64,000 bases of DNA from a bacterium (GTDB taxonomy: Bacteria; Verrucomicrobiota; Verrucomicrobiia; Limisphaerales; UBA11358): assembly GCA_021780905.1 (NCBI GenBank), contig JAJXXW010000030.1, positions 1 through 64,000 on the forward strand, written 5' to 3'. The notes beneath the pieces are model-generated. The model worked only from the letters and a program-made list of their open reading frames with translations, was not told the origin of the DNA and ran no database searches. Position 1 is the stretch's first letter, and every line of letters begins with the position of its first letter. This document shows positions 28,802-37,672 of this stretch, one piece after another. The translations under genes and the position numbers were made by a program.

Positions 28802-29389
28802 TCACTTGGCATTTGGATCAGGAATGAAGATTTTCTGGCCGACGTAAAGCTTCGCCGGGTCCAGTTTCGGGTTCGCCTTGAGAATCTGACTCACCGTCAC
28901 TTTCACGCCCTGATCGCGATATGCCTTGGCAATGGCGCTGACGGTGTCGCCCGCCTGCACTTTGTAGTCGTAGCCCTTCTGTGGCGTGGCGGGATTGTCC
29001 CCGGCGGGTGGCGGCGGCTCGGTGCCCGCCCGGGGCCGGTGGCTGACGGGCGGGCTGCCACCTTCCTTGCCGAGCAGCTCGAGCTGTTTCAATATGAATT
29101 GCCGGTCTTCCTGCCGCTTTTGGTCTATCTCCTGCACCTGGGCGGCGAGCGCCTTCAAGTCATCACGACTGGCCGTGTCGCTCACGGCGGGCGTATTGAC
29201 CTTGTCGCTCAATTCGCCGAGCCGCTTCTCCAGCGCGTCCAGCCGCTTGCCCTGCAACTCCTGCGCGGCCAGCAGGTCCTGGATTTGTCCGCTCAACTTG
29301 TCCAGTTGCTGCTGCGTGGCCGAGTCCTGTGCCCGCGCGAACGCGGCAATGAAAATCAAAACCGCGAGGCCGATGGAAATCGTTTTCAT
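28802..29389 (-). CDS. LysM-domain protein with coiled-coil N-terminal half
   Basis: YKVQAGDTVSAIAKAYRDQGVKVTVSQILKANPKLDPAKLYVGQKIFIP; signal-like N-terminus. Confidence 0.88.
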   Translation of the reverse strand: MKTISIGLAVLIFIAAFARAQDSATQQQLDKLSGQIQDLLAAQELQGKRLDALEKRLGELSDKVNTPAVSDTASRDDLKALAAQVQEIDQKRQEDRQFILKQLELLGKEGGSPPVSHRPRAGTEPPPPAGDNPATPQKGYDYKVQAGDTVSAIAKAYRDQGVKVTVSQILKANPKLDPAKLYVGQKIFIPDPNAK

Positions 29390-29488
29390 TCGCCGAAAAT
29401 AAACCTCGGCGTGCCGCCGTCAAGGTGAAGTGTTGGGAATTGAACCGCCGCCAGACGAGATTCCACCCGGCAGGGGCGGAAACGGCGC

Positions 29489-29584
29489 TCAATTGCGGGC
29501 AATATGCGGGTGATTCATGAACCAGAGCACGACCACGAACGCCAGCACGGCGATGCCTCCGAAAAATATGGTGAAAAAGGCCAT
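29489..29584 (-). CDS. Candidate 31-aa membrane peptide
   Basis: MAFFTIFFGGIAVLAFVVVLWFMNHPHIARN in an otherwise empty gap. Confidence 0.35.
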   Translation of the reverse strand: MAFFTIFFGGIAVLAFVVVLWFMNHPHIARN

Positions 29585-29773
29585 TTGCCTCTGGTGGCTG
29601 GTCAATCTCCTTTTTCGGTGGGGGCGCAGGTTGCTCACTGCAAGGAATTTATTGCATCACCGCGCTGCTGGCAAATGCTTATCCGCACTTTTTCCCGCAA
29701 CCGGATCGGGAGCCGGACGGGCCTCGTTTGAGGCAGCGAAGAAAAGTTTCCTTTGCCCCGCCTGCGTCATAAT

Positions 29774-31069
29774 ATGCGCCCGCGCATCATGTCGGCCGCC
29801 CAAAAATCTTCGCCGTGGTTGTGGATTCCGACGGTCTATTTTGCCGAGGGCCTGCCGAACGCGCTGGTGGCCACCGTGTCGGTGATGCTTTACAACGACC
29901 TCGGCGTCTCCAACCGGACGACGGCTTTTTTGACCAGCCTGCTCTATTTGCCGTGGGTCCTCAAGCCGCTCTGGAGCCCGGTGGTGGACGTGCTGAAAAC
30001 GCGGCGCGGCTGGATTTGGATCATGCAACTGCTCCTCGCCGCCGGCCTGCTGTGCGTCGCGCTAGCGATCCCCGTGCCGCACGGCCTCCCATGGACCATC
30101 GTGTTTTTTATCCTGCTGGCGTTCAGCTCGGCAACCCACGACATCGCGGCGGACGGTTTTTACCTGCTCGCGCCGACGGAACGCGAGCAGGCGTTTTTCG
30201 TCGGCTGGCGCGGCATTTTTTTCAACGCCGGCAAAATCGCCGCGCAAGGCGGCCTGGTGTTTATCGTCGGCCGGCTGGCCCAGCGCAGCGGCCATCCGGC
30301 CCTGGCGTGGTCGGCCGGCTTTGCGCTCGCGGCGGGAATTTTTGCGGGCCTCGGCATTTATCACCGCTGCATTTTGCCCCGGCCGGTGGCGGACCAGCCC
30401 AAAATCCGGCCGGCGGGTGAAAACTGCTTCGGCGGGTTTCTGGAAACCTTCGCCACCTTTTTCCAAAAGCCGGGGATTGTCGCGATGCTGCTGTTCGTCT
30501 TGCTTTACCGGCTGGGCGAGGCGCAACTCCTGAAAATCATCCCGATCTTTCTGCACGCGCCGCCGGCCGCGGGCGGGCTTGGCCTATCCTTGGAAAAAAT
30601 CAGCGTGATTTACGGCACCGTGGGCGTCGTCGCCTTCATGCTGGGCGCGCTGCTCGGCGGCTGGGCCGTGTCGCGCCGCGGCCTCAAATTCTGGCTGTGG
30701 CCGATGTTGCTGGCGATTCATCTGCCGGATGCGGTGTTCCTCTGGCTCGCGGCGGCACAGCCGGAAAATCTGCCGGCCATCGGCGCGGGCGTCGCCGTCG
30801 AGCAGTTTGGCTACGGCTTCGGGTTCACGGCCTTCATGCTTTACCTGATCCGGCTCGCGCGCGGCCCGCACGCGACGGCGCACTACGCGCTGGGCACCGG
30901 TTTCATGGCGCTGGGCCTGATGCTGCCGGGGATGTGGAGCGGCTGGCTGCAGGAACGGCTCGGCTACAAACTGTTTTTTCTGTGGGTCATCCTCGCGACG
31001 ATCCCCAGCTTCCTGGTCGCAACCAAAATTCCGCTGGAGCCGGAGTTCGGCCGACGCCAGACCCTCTGA
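29774..31069 (+). CDS. MFS transporter, AmpG-like
   Basis: WIPTVYFAEGLPNALVATVSVMLYNDLGVSN, LPWVLKPLWSPVVDVLKTRRGWI, SSATHDIAADGFYLLA. Confidence 0.85.
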   Translation: MRPRIMSAAQKSSPWLWIPTVYFAEGLPNALVATVSVMLYNDLGVSNRTTAFLTSLLYLPWVLKPLWSPVVDVLKTRRGWIWIMQLLLAAGLLCVALAIPVPHGLPWTIVFFILLAFSSATHDIAADGFYLLAPTEREQAFFVGWRGIFFNAGKIAAQGGLVFIVGRLAQRSGHPALAWSAGFALAAGIFAGLGIYHRCILPRPVADQPKIRPAGENCFGGFLETFATFFQKPGIVAMLLFVLLYRLGEAQLLKIIPIFLHAPPAAGGLGLSLEKISVIYGTVGVVAFMLGALLGGWAVSRRGLKFWLWPMLLAIHLPDAVFLWLAAAQPENLPAIGAGVAVEQFGYGFGFTAFMLYLIRLARGPHATAHYALGTGFMALGLMLPGMWSGWLQERLGYKLFFLWVILATIPSFLVATKIPLEPEFGRRQTL

Positions 31070-31122
31070 CGCAAGAAATAAATTGCTTTGAACGCGCCGG
31101 GCCGGACAAAATCCAATTTCCA

Positions 31123-32250
31123 ATGAAATTCAAATGCCTCTGGCTCCTCCTCGCCGCGCTGACGCTCGGCGTGAACGTCCGCGCGGACCTCGCCTCCATC
31201 TTCACCAACGTCGCGCCGGTCGCGCTTGCGCCCCGGCCCAGCATCATCCTCATCCAATGCCACGGCCTCGCGCGCGGCGACTTGAGCTGCTACGGCCAGA
31301 CGAATTACCAGACGCCCAACCTCGACCGGCTGGCGGCGGACGGCATCCGCTTCACGCATTACACCGGCGGCGCGGACAGCGCCGCGACCACCGCGCAACT
31401 GCTCGCCGGCACCATTTCCCCGTTGCCGGATGGCGAACCGAACCTCGCGCAGCGGCTGCAGCAAAACGGTTACCACACCGGCCTCATCGGCGAATGGAGC
31501 CTGGCCGGCCGGCCGTGGGCGCGCGGCTTTGACGAGTTCGCCGGTTTTCTGGAGGACGCGGAGGGGAGAAATTATTATCCCGACCACGTCTGGCGTTGCG
31601 CGCCCAAGAGCATTTTCAATGAGACGAACAAAACCTTCGACACCTTCATCGGCCAGGAACCGATTTACGCCAATCTCGGCGGGAAAAAGGCCCGCTATCT
31701 GCCGGATGTGCTCGTCTTGGCGATGGACAACTTCGTGCGCATCAACGCGCCGACCCCGGCGAATCACCACCGCCCGTTGTTTCTGCTGGTGAATTTTTCC
31801 GCGCCGCGCACCGCCACGGCCGGCGCGGATGATTTTCCCGTGCCCACGGACGCGCCGTTCACCGATGAGTCCTGGCCGCCGGCCGCAAAAAACCGCACCG
31901 CGCTCATTACGCGCCTTGACGCCGGCATCGGCCGGCTGTTCGAGCAGCTCGGCAAATCCGGGCTGACCAACAACTGCGTTATTTTTTTTACGGGCAGTTC
32001 CGCGCCGGGAAAATTCCAGACGCCCCGGCTGAACGCGTTTCTCCCGCCGGAGGATTTTGCCGCCGCCAATCATCCTGCGCCGCGCCTGCCGATGCTGCTG
32101 TGGTATCCCGAGAAAGTCCGCGGCGGGCAGACCAGCGACCTGCCGTGGCGCGCGGCGGATTTTCCGGCGACGGCGCTCGCCATCAGCTACAGCCCGCCGG
32201 TGACGAACTTTGGGGGAATGGCCGTGCTGCCCCGACTGCCGGGCCGGTAA
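31123..32250 (+). CDS. Sulfatase-fold protein, apparently catalytically dead
   Basis: IILIQCHGLARGDLSCYGQTNYQTPNLDRLAADGIRFTHY matches the sulfatase N-terminal pattern, but catalytic motifs are replaced (see findings). Signal-like start MKFKCLWLLLAALTLG. Confidence 0.75.
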   Translation: MKFKCLWLLLAALTLGVNVRADLASIFTNVAPVALAPRPSIILIQCHGLARGDLSCYGQTNYQTPNLDRLAADGIRFTHYTGGADSAATTAQLLAGTISPLPDGEPNLAQRLQQNGYHTGLIGEWSLAGRPWARGFDEFAGFLEDAEGRNYYPDHVWRCAPKSIFNETNKTFDTFIGQEPIYANLGGKKARYLPDVLVLAMDNFVRINAPTPANHHRPLFLLVNFSAPRTATAGADDFPVPTDAPFTDESWPPAAKNRTALITRLDAGIGRLFEQLGKSGLTNNCVIFFTGSSAPGKFQTPRLNAFLPPEDFAAANHPAPRLPMLLWYPEKVRGGQTSDLPWRAADFPATALAISYSPPVTNFGGMAVLPRLPGR

Positions 32251-32409
32251 TCAACGCGCGGGCGCGCTGTCCGGCAGCGGCACGAAGTCGCGCTGCTGTT
32301 CCACATTTTTCGCGGCGACGGCCACCCACGCCACGGCCAGCACGATGGCGAGCAGCACCGCCGCCGCCGCAAACCACGGCCACTTGTATTTTGGTTGTTC
32401 GTCGCCCAT
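32251..32409 (-). CDS. Small single-TM protein (52 aa)
   Basis: MGDEQPKYKWPWFAAAAVLLAIVLAVAWVAVAAKNVEQQRDFVPLPDSAPAR. Confidence 0.5.
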   Translation of the reverse strand: MGDEQPKYKWPWFAAAAVLLAIVLAVAWVAVAAKNVEQQRDFVPLPDSAPAR

Positions 32410-32509
32410 TGTCCCGCCAGTCTCGCACAAAATCGTCCCGCCACCAAGCGGTGGATTTTTTGAAAACTCGACCGGCCGCGGTTTTGCGGTAAATTGCCGG
32501 CCACGTTTC

Positions 32510-33907
32510 ATGCACGAAACCGAAACACCCGACAATCCGCCGCCGCCGCCCGCGACCGCGCCGCATCCCTACGCCATTTTTCGCAACGCCGATTTCAAGC
32601 GTTACCTCATCGCGCGATTCGTCGCCGCGTTCGGAATGCAGATGCTTGTCACCGCGCTGGACTGGGAGCTTTTCAAACGCGCGCACTCCGGCCTGGCGCT
32701 CGGCTTCGTCGGCCTGTCGCTCATGGTGCCGATGTTTTTGTGCACGCTGCCGGCGGGCCAGCTCGCCGACCGTCGCAACCGGAAAAGCATCATTCTCGGC
32801 TCCACGCTCGTGCTGGGCCTGGCCAGCCTCGGGCTGACGCTGGCGTCGGGGCTTATCGCGTTGGACAAAAACGTCGGGACGTTTCAACTGTCCGCCTACG
32901 CGCTGCTGGTGGTCATCGGCGTGGCGCGGACTTTTCTCTGGCCGGCGAGCGCGGCCTTCGTGACCGCGCTCGTCTCGCGCGCGGAGCTGCCGCGCGCGAT
33001 CACCTTTAACAGCGGCGCGTTCCAGCTTTCGTGCGTGCTGGGACCTTCGGCGGCGGGCGTGATCATCTGGCTCACACACGGCGCGTGGCTGGTTTATGCC
33101 GTCAATGTTGTTTTCAGCGCCGTGGCCTTCGCGCTTATTGTCGGCGTCCGCCACGAACATAAAATTCCACCGCGCGAACCTGTCTCGCTCCAGAGCCTCA
33201 TCACCGGTTTTCAATTTGTTTATCAGAACAAGATCATCCTCGGCACCCTCACGCTCGATATGTTCGCCGTGCTGCTCGGCGGCGCGGTGACGCTGCTGCC
33301 GATTTTCGCGGACGGCATCATTCCATTGCACCACGGCGCGGAGGGCGTCGGCCTGGGCCTGCTGCGCGCGGCGATTCCGATCGGCGCTATCGTCTGCGTG
33401 TTTTATCTGGCGCACCGGCCGCCGTTGCAAAAGGCCGGGCGCACGATGCTGCTGTGCGTGGCGGTCTTCGGCGGGGCGACGATTTTATTCGGCCTCGCCA
33501 ACCGCCAGTGCCTCGGCGGATTTTTCCCGGCGGCGGATGGCCTGTGGTTCTGGGTGGCGTTCGGCCTGATGGCGTTGTGCGGCGCGGTGGACAATGTCAG
33601 CGTCGTGGTGCGCGCCACGCTGGTGCAGATTTTGACGCCGGACGAAAAGCGCGGGCGCGTCTCGGCGGTGAACAGCCTGTTCATCGGCACGTCGAACGAG
33701 TTGGGCGGCGCGGAATCCGGCTTCACCGCGCAGATCTTCGGCCCGGTCCTGCATCACGTCCACGAAACCGCCGGCCCGGTTTACGCGCAGGCCATGGCCA
33801 CCGGCGCGATTCTGTCCGTGGTGGTCGGCGGCTGCGGGACGCTGGCGGTGGTGCTGGTGGTCGCGTGGCTCTGGCCGGAAATCCGCCGCTACGGCCGGTT
33901 GTCGTGA
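32510..33907 (+). CDS. MFS transporter
   Basis: About 12 hydrophobic segments; LPAGQLADRRNRKSIILGS; DEKRGRVSAVNSLFIGTSNELGGAESG. Confidence 0.85.
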   Translation: MHETETPDNPPPPPATAPHPYAIFRNADFKRYLIARFVAAFGMQMLVTALDWELFKRAHSGLALGFVGLSLMVPMFLCTLPAGQLADRRNRKSIILGSTLVLGLASLGLTLASGLIALDKNVGTFQLSAYALLVVIGVARTFLWPASAAFVTALVSRAELPRAITFNSGAFQLSCVLGPSAAGVIIWLTHGAWLVYAVNVVFSAVAFALIVGVRHEHKIPPREPVSLQSLITGFQFVYQNKIILGTLTLDMFAVLLGGAVTLLPIFADGIIPLHHGAEGVGLGLLRAAIPIGAIVCVFYLAHRPPLQKAGRTMLLCVAVFGGATILFGLANRQCLGGFFPAADGLWFWVAFGLMALCGAVDNVSVVVRATLVQILTPDEKRGRVSAVNSLFIGTSNELGGAESGFTAQIFGPVLHHVHETAGPVYAQAMATGAILSVVVGGCGTLAVVLVVAWLWPEIRRYGRLS

Positions 33908-33978
33908 AGTCCGTTCGCCATCGCCAGTCACAGGGATTTAAGCTTTGAACTTCGCTTTCACGATTTACTATTCCATGT

Positions 33979-34887
33979 GTGACCGTTCTTGAAGCGATTC
34001 AGAAAAGCACCGAGTTTCTCGCCAAAAAAGGCGTTGAATCGCCGCGCCTGCAAACGGAACTGCTCCTTGCGCACCTGTTGAAACTGCCGCGCATGAAACT
34101 GTATCTGAATTTTGACCGCGGATTAACCGCATCGGAGACCGACGGCCTGCGCGAACTCGTGAAGCGGCGCGGCCTGCGCGAACCGCTCCAGCACATTGTC
34201 GGCTCGACCTCCTTTTGCGGCCACGAAATCGCCGTCAGCCGCGCCGCGCTGATTCCCCGGCCGGAAACCGAACTGCTCGCGGAACTCGGCTGGAAATTCC
34301 TATCCACCAGCCATCAGCCACCAGCCACCGCCCTGGACTTCGGCGCCGGCACCGGGTGCATCGCGATCGCACTGGCGGCGAATTGTCCGGACTCCCGGAT
34401 CACCGCGCTTGATATTTCCGCAGACGCGTTGGCTTTGGCGAAACAGAATGCCGTCCAAAACCAGTTCGCCGGACGGATCGAATTTTTGCAAGGCGACGGT
34501 TTTGCCGCACTACTTTCGGAGGGACGAATTTCGCAAGTCCCCAACCAAAATGATGAGGATTCGCAGGGATCGTCCCTCCGACAATTTGATTTAATCGTCA
34601 GCAATCCGCCCTACATCGCGTCCGCTGAAATCGCGACGCTGGCGCCGGAGGTGAAAGATTTTGAGCCACGCGGCGCGCTGGACGGCGGCGCCGACGGGCT
34701 GGACTATTACCGGCGGCTGGCGGCGGAGGCAAAGCCGTTCCTGAAACCAGACGGAAAAATCATGCTGGAATTTGGCGACGGCCAGGCGGACGACATAAAA
34801 AAAATCTTTGCGGAAGAAAAGTGGGTTGTCGAAGCCGTGCGGGACGATTACAGTCAGCGCGCCAGAATCCTGGTTGCGCGACGCTGA
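33979..34887 (+). CDS. prmC: Release factor glutamine methyltransferase PrmC
   Basis: LIPRPETELL, LDFGAGTGCIAIALA, FDLIVSNPPYI; GTG start. Confidence 0.93.
   Translation: MTVLEAIQKSTEFLAKKGVESPRLQTELLLAHLLKLPRMKLYLNFDRGLTASETDGLRELVKRRGLREPLQHIVGSTSFCGHEIAVSRAALIPRPETELLAELGWKFLSTSHQPPATALDFGAGTGCIAIALAANCPDSRITALDISADALALAKQNAVQNQFAGRIEFLQGDGFAALLSEGRISQVPNQNDEDSQGSSLRQFDLIVSNPPYIASAEIATLAPEVKDFEPRGALDGGADGLDYYRRLAAEAKPFLKPDGKIMLEFGDGQADDIKKIFAEEKWVVEAVRDDYSQRARILVARR
34304..34330. repeat. Heptamer tract in prmC
   Basis: CCACCAG-CCATCAG-CCACCAG-CCACCG; encodes STSHQPPAT before LDFGAGTG. Confidence 0.6.
34516..34581. repeat. 66-bp palindromic element inserted in frame in prmC
   Basis: Perfect 12-bp arms TCGGAGGGACGA (34516-34527) / TCGTCCCTCCGA (34570-34581). 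Confidence 0.85.
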
Positions 34888-34897
34888 TAGTTATCAG

Positions 34898-34987
34898 CCG
34901 CAGATTAACACGGATGAAACACAGACTTTCAGCCGGACGCACGCGCGAAGTTTTTTCATCTGTGCCCGTCTGTGTAAATCGGTGGCC
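34898..34987. repeat. Imperfect inverted repeat between prmC and murA
   Basis: CCGCAGATTAACACGGATGA against TCATCTGTGCCCGTCTGTGTAAATCGGTGGCC. Confidence 0.6.
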
Positions 34988-35006
34988 AATTAAATCTTAA
35001 TTTCTC

Positions 35007-36269
35007 ATGGAAAGTTTTTTGATCAAAGGCGGCGTGCCGTTGCACGGTGAAGTCGCCATCAGCGGCAGCAAAAACGCCGCGCTGCCCATCCTGGCCGCGA
35101 CGCTGCTCACGGACGAGCCGTGCGTCATCCGCCGCGTGCCGGACTTGAGCGACACGCGGTTCATGGTGCAAATCTTGCAGTCGCTCGGCGCGACCGCCAG
35201 ATTTGAAAACGGCACTGTCACCGTCCACGCCAGGAAAATCAAAGGCTATGCCGATTACGAACTCGTCCGCAAAATGCGCGGTTCCATTTGCATCGCGGGT
35301 CCGCTGCTGGCCCGGCTGCGCAAGGCGCGGATTTCGCTGCCCGGCGGCTGCATCATCGGCGCGCGGCCGATTAATTTGCACCTGAAAGGTTTTGCCGCGC
35401 TCGGCGCGAAAATCAAAATCGAGGGCGGCTATGTGGACGCGGCGGCGAAAAAAATCACCGGCTCGACCATGTTCCTCGGCGGCCGCGCCGGCCCGACCGT
35501 GCTGGGCACGGCAAATGTGATGATGGCGGCGACGCGGGCGGACGGCGTGACGGTCATCGAAAGCGCCGCGTGCGAGCCGGAAGTCGTGGACTTGGCCAAT
35601 TTCTTGAATGCGATGGGCGCGCAGATTTCCGGCGCAGGCAGCCCGACGATTACCGTTACGGGCGTGAAAAAACTCCACGGCGCGGAGCATGAAGTGATTC
35701 CCGACCGCATCGAGGCGGCGACGTTTTTGATTGCCGCCGGCGCGACGAATGGCGAAGTGACTTTGAAAGGCGCCCGCGCCGACCACTTGCGAGCGGTAAC
35801 TGATAAATTAAATGAAGCGGGCGTTTCGGTTGAGCGCAGCGGCACGAATCTGGTGGCGCGCCGGAAGGCAGAATTGAAGGCGACGGACATCACGACGCTG
35901 CCATATTCCGGGTTTCCAACCGATGTTCAGGCGCAGATGATGTCGCTGCTGGCGCTCGCGCCGGGCATCAGCATCATCACCGAGCGGATTTTTGAATCAC
36001 GCTTCATGCACGTCAGCGAGCTGGCGCGGCTGGGCGCGGACATCGAAATCGAGGGGCCGAGCGCCATCGTGAAGGGCGGCCGGCCGTTGAGCGGCGCGCC
36101 GGTGATGGCGAGCGATTTGCGCGCGAGCGCGGCGCTGGTCATCGCGGGGCTGGCGGCGAAAGGCGCGACGCAGGTGAACCGTATCTATCATTTGGATCGC
36201 GGCTATGAGCAGATGGACGCGAAGCTGCGGAAGCTCGGAGCGCGGATTCAGCGCGTGGAGGAAAAATAA
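35007..36269 (+). CDS. murA: UDP-N-acetylglucosamine 1-carboxyvinyltransferase
   Basis: GVPLHGEVAISGSKNAALPILAATLLT, DLRASAALVIAGLAAKGATQVNRIYHLDRGYE. Confidence 0.96.
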   Translation: MESFLIKGGVPLHGEVAISGSKNAALPILAATLLTDEPCVIRRVPDLSDTRFMVQILQSLGATARFENGTVTVHARKIKGYADYELVRKMRGSICIAGPLLARLRKARISLPGGCIIGARPINLHLKGFAALGAKIKIEGGYVDAAAKKITGSTMFLGGRAGPTVLGTANVMMAATRADGVTVIESAACEPEVVDLANFLNAMGAQISGAGSPTITVTGVKKLHGAEHEVIPDRIEAATFLIAAGATNGEVTLKGARADHLRAVTDKLNEAGVSVERSGTNLVARRKAELKATDITTLPYSGFPTDVQAQMMSLLALAPGISIITERIFESRFMHVSELARLGADIEIEGPSAIVKGGRPLSGAPVMASDLRASAALVIAGLAAKGATQVNRIYHLDRGYEQMDAKLRKLGARIQRVEEK

Positions 36270-36377
36270 CCGTCGGGTTAAATTCGGCCGGGCTGGCCGC
36301 TGATACGGCGGGCTTTGGCCACCCGCCGCCGGCCGGCGCATTTTGACTTGGCGCCCATTCTTACTTATCCTGTCCCA

Positions 36378-37670
36378 ATGAAAATTGTCCGCCACACCGA
36401 CAAAGATTTTTCCGTCCGGCTCCGCGAAGTTGCCACCGACTCCAGCCTGTTCGACGCCGAAATCGAGCAGCGCACCCAGGCCATCTTGCACGAGGTCTTT
36501 GTCCGTGGTGACGATGCGGTGCTGGAGCTCACCGAAAAGTTTGACGGAGCGAAACTCACCGCCGAACAACTCGCCGTGACGCAGGCCGAACTCATGGCCG
36601 CGTCGCTCAAGGCGGATGAATCACTGCGTGCGGCCGTGGCGGAAGCGGAGGCGAACATCGCCGGCTTCGCAAAAAAATCCGTGCGCAAAGGCTGGCAGTC
36701 GGAAAATTCCCACGGCGCGAGCGTCGGCGAAAAATTCGATCCATTCCAGCGCGTCGGCGTTTACATTCCCGGCGGCACCGCGCCGCTCGTCTCCACGGCG
36801 CTGATGACCATCACGCTCGCCAAAGTCGCGGGCTGCCGGGAAATTGTTGTCACCACGCCGTGCGGCAAGGACGGCTCCATCAACCCGGCGATTCTCTTCG
36901 CCGCGCGCGCGGCGGGCGCAACGGAGATTTACCGCGTCGGCGGCGCGCAGGCGATTGCCGCGCTCGCCTACGGCACCAAGACGATCCGCCGGGTGCAGAA
37001 AATCTTCGGTCCCGGCAACGCCTACGTCAGCATGGCCAAGCGCCTGCTCGTCGGGCGCGTGGCGATTGATCTGCTCGCCGGGCCGAGTGACCTGCTGGTC
37101 ATCGCCGACGGCACGGCGAATCCGAAATTCGCCGCCGCCGACCTGCTTGCCCAGGCGGAGCACGGTTCCGGCCGCGAACGCGTCTGGCTCGTGACCACCT
37201 CCGCAAAAATCTTATCTGCGGTGGAAAAAGAAATTTCCAAACAACTTCCGAAACTCGCACGACGCGATTTGATCCAACGGGTGTTGGAACGCAATGGCTG
37301 GTTGATTCAGGTGGCCGGCATCGCTGAAGCCGTAGGGCTGGCGAACCAGCTTGCGCCGGAGCATTGTGAAGTCATCACGCGCGACGCGCGGCGCGTGAGC
37401 GGTGGCATCGTGACGGCGGGCGCAATTTTTCTGGGCAACTGGTCGCCGACGGTGCTGGGCGATTACATCGCCGGCCCGAGCCATGTGTTGCCGACCGACG
37501 GCGCGGGCGCGTCGTTCGCCGGCCTGACGGTGGATCAATTTCAGCGCCGCACGAGCGTGGTGGAATACACGCGCCCATCGCTCCGACGGGCGCTGAAATC
37601 AGTGAAAAAATTCGCCGAGCTTGAAGGCCTCGACGCGCACGGCCGGAGTGCGGAAGTGCGGCTCAAATGA
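36378..37670 (+). CDS. hisD: Histidinol dehydrogenase
   Basis: VYIPGGTAPLVSTALMTITLAKVAG, GPGNAYVSMAKRLL, DLLAQAEHG, LAPEHCEV, GPSHVLPTDGAGASFAGLTV. Confidence 0.96.
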   Translation: MKIVRHTDKDFSVRLREVATDSSLFDAEIEQRTQAILHEVFVRGDDAVLELTEKFDGAKLTAEQLAVTQAELMAASLKADESLRAAVAEAEANIAGFAKKSVRKGWQSENSHGASVGEKFDPFQRVGVYIPGGTAPLVSTALMTITLAKVAGCREIVVTTPCGKDGSINPAILFAARAAGATEIYRVGGAQAIAALAYGTKTIRRVQKIFGPGNAYVSMAKRLLVGRVAIDLLAGPSDLLVIADGTANPKFAAADLLAQAEHGSGRERVWLVTTSAKILSAVEKEISKQLPKLARRDLIQRVLERNGWLIQVAGIAEAVGLANQLAPEHCEVITRDARRVSGGIVTAGAIFLGNWSPTVLGDYIAGPSHVLPTDGAGASFAGLTVDQFQRRTSVVEYTRPSLRRALKSVKKFAELEGLDAHGRSAEVRLK

Positions 37671-37672
37671 CT

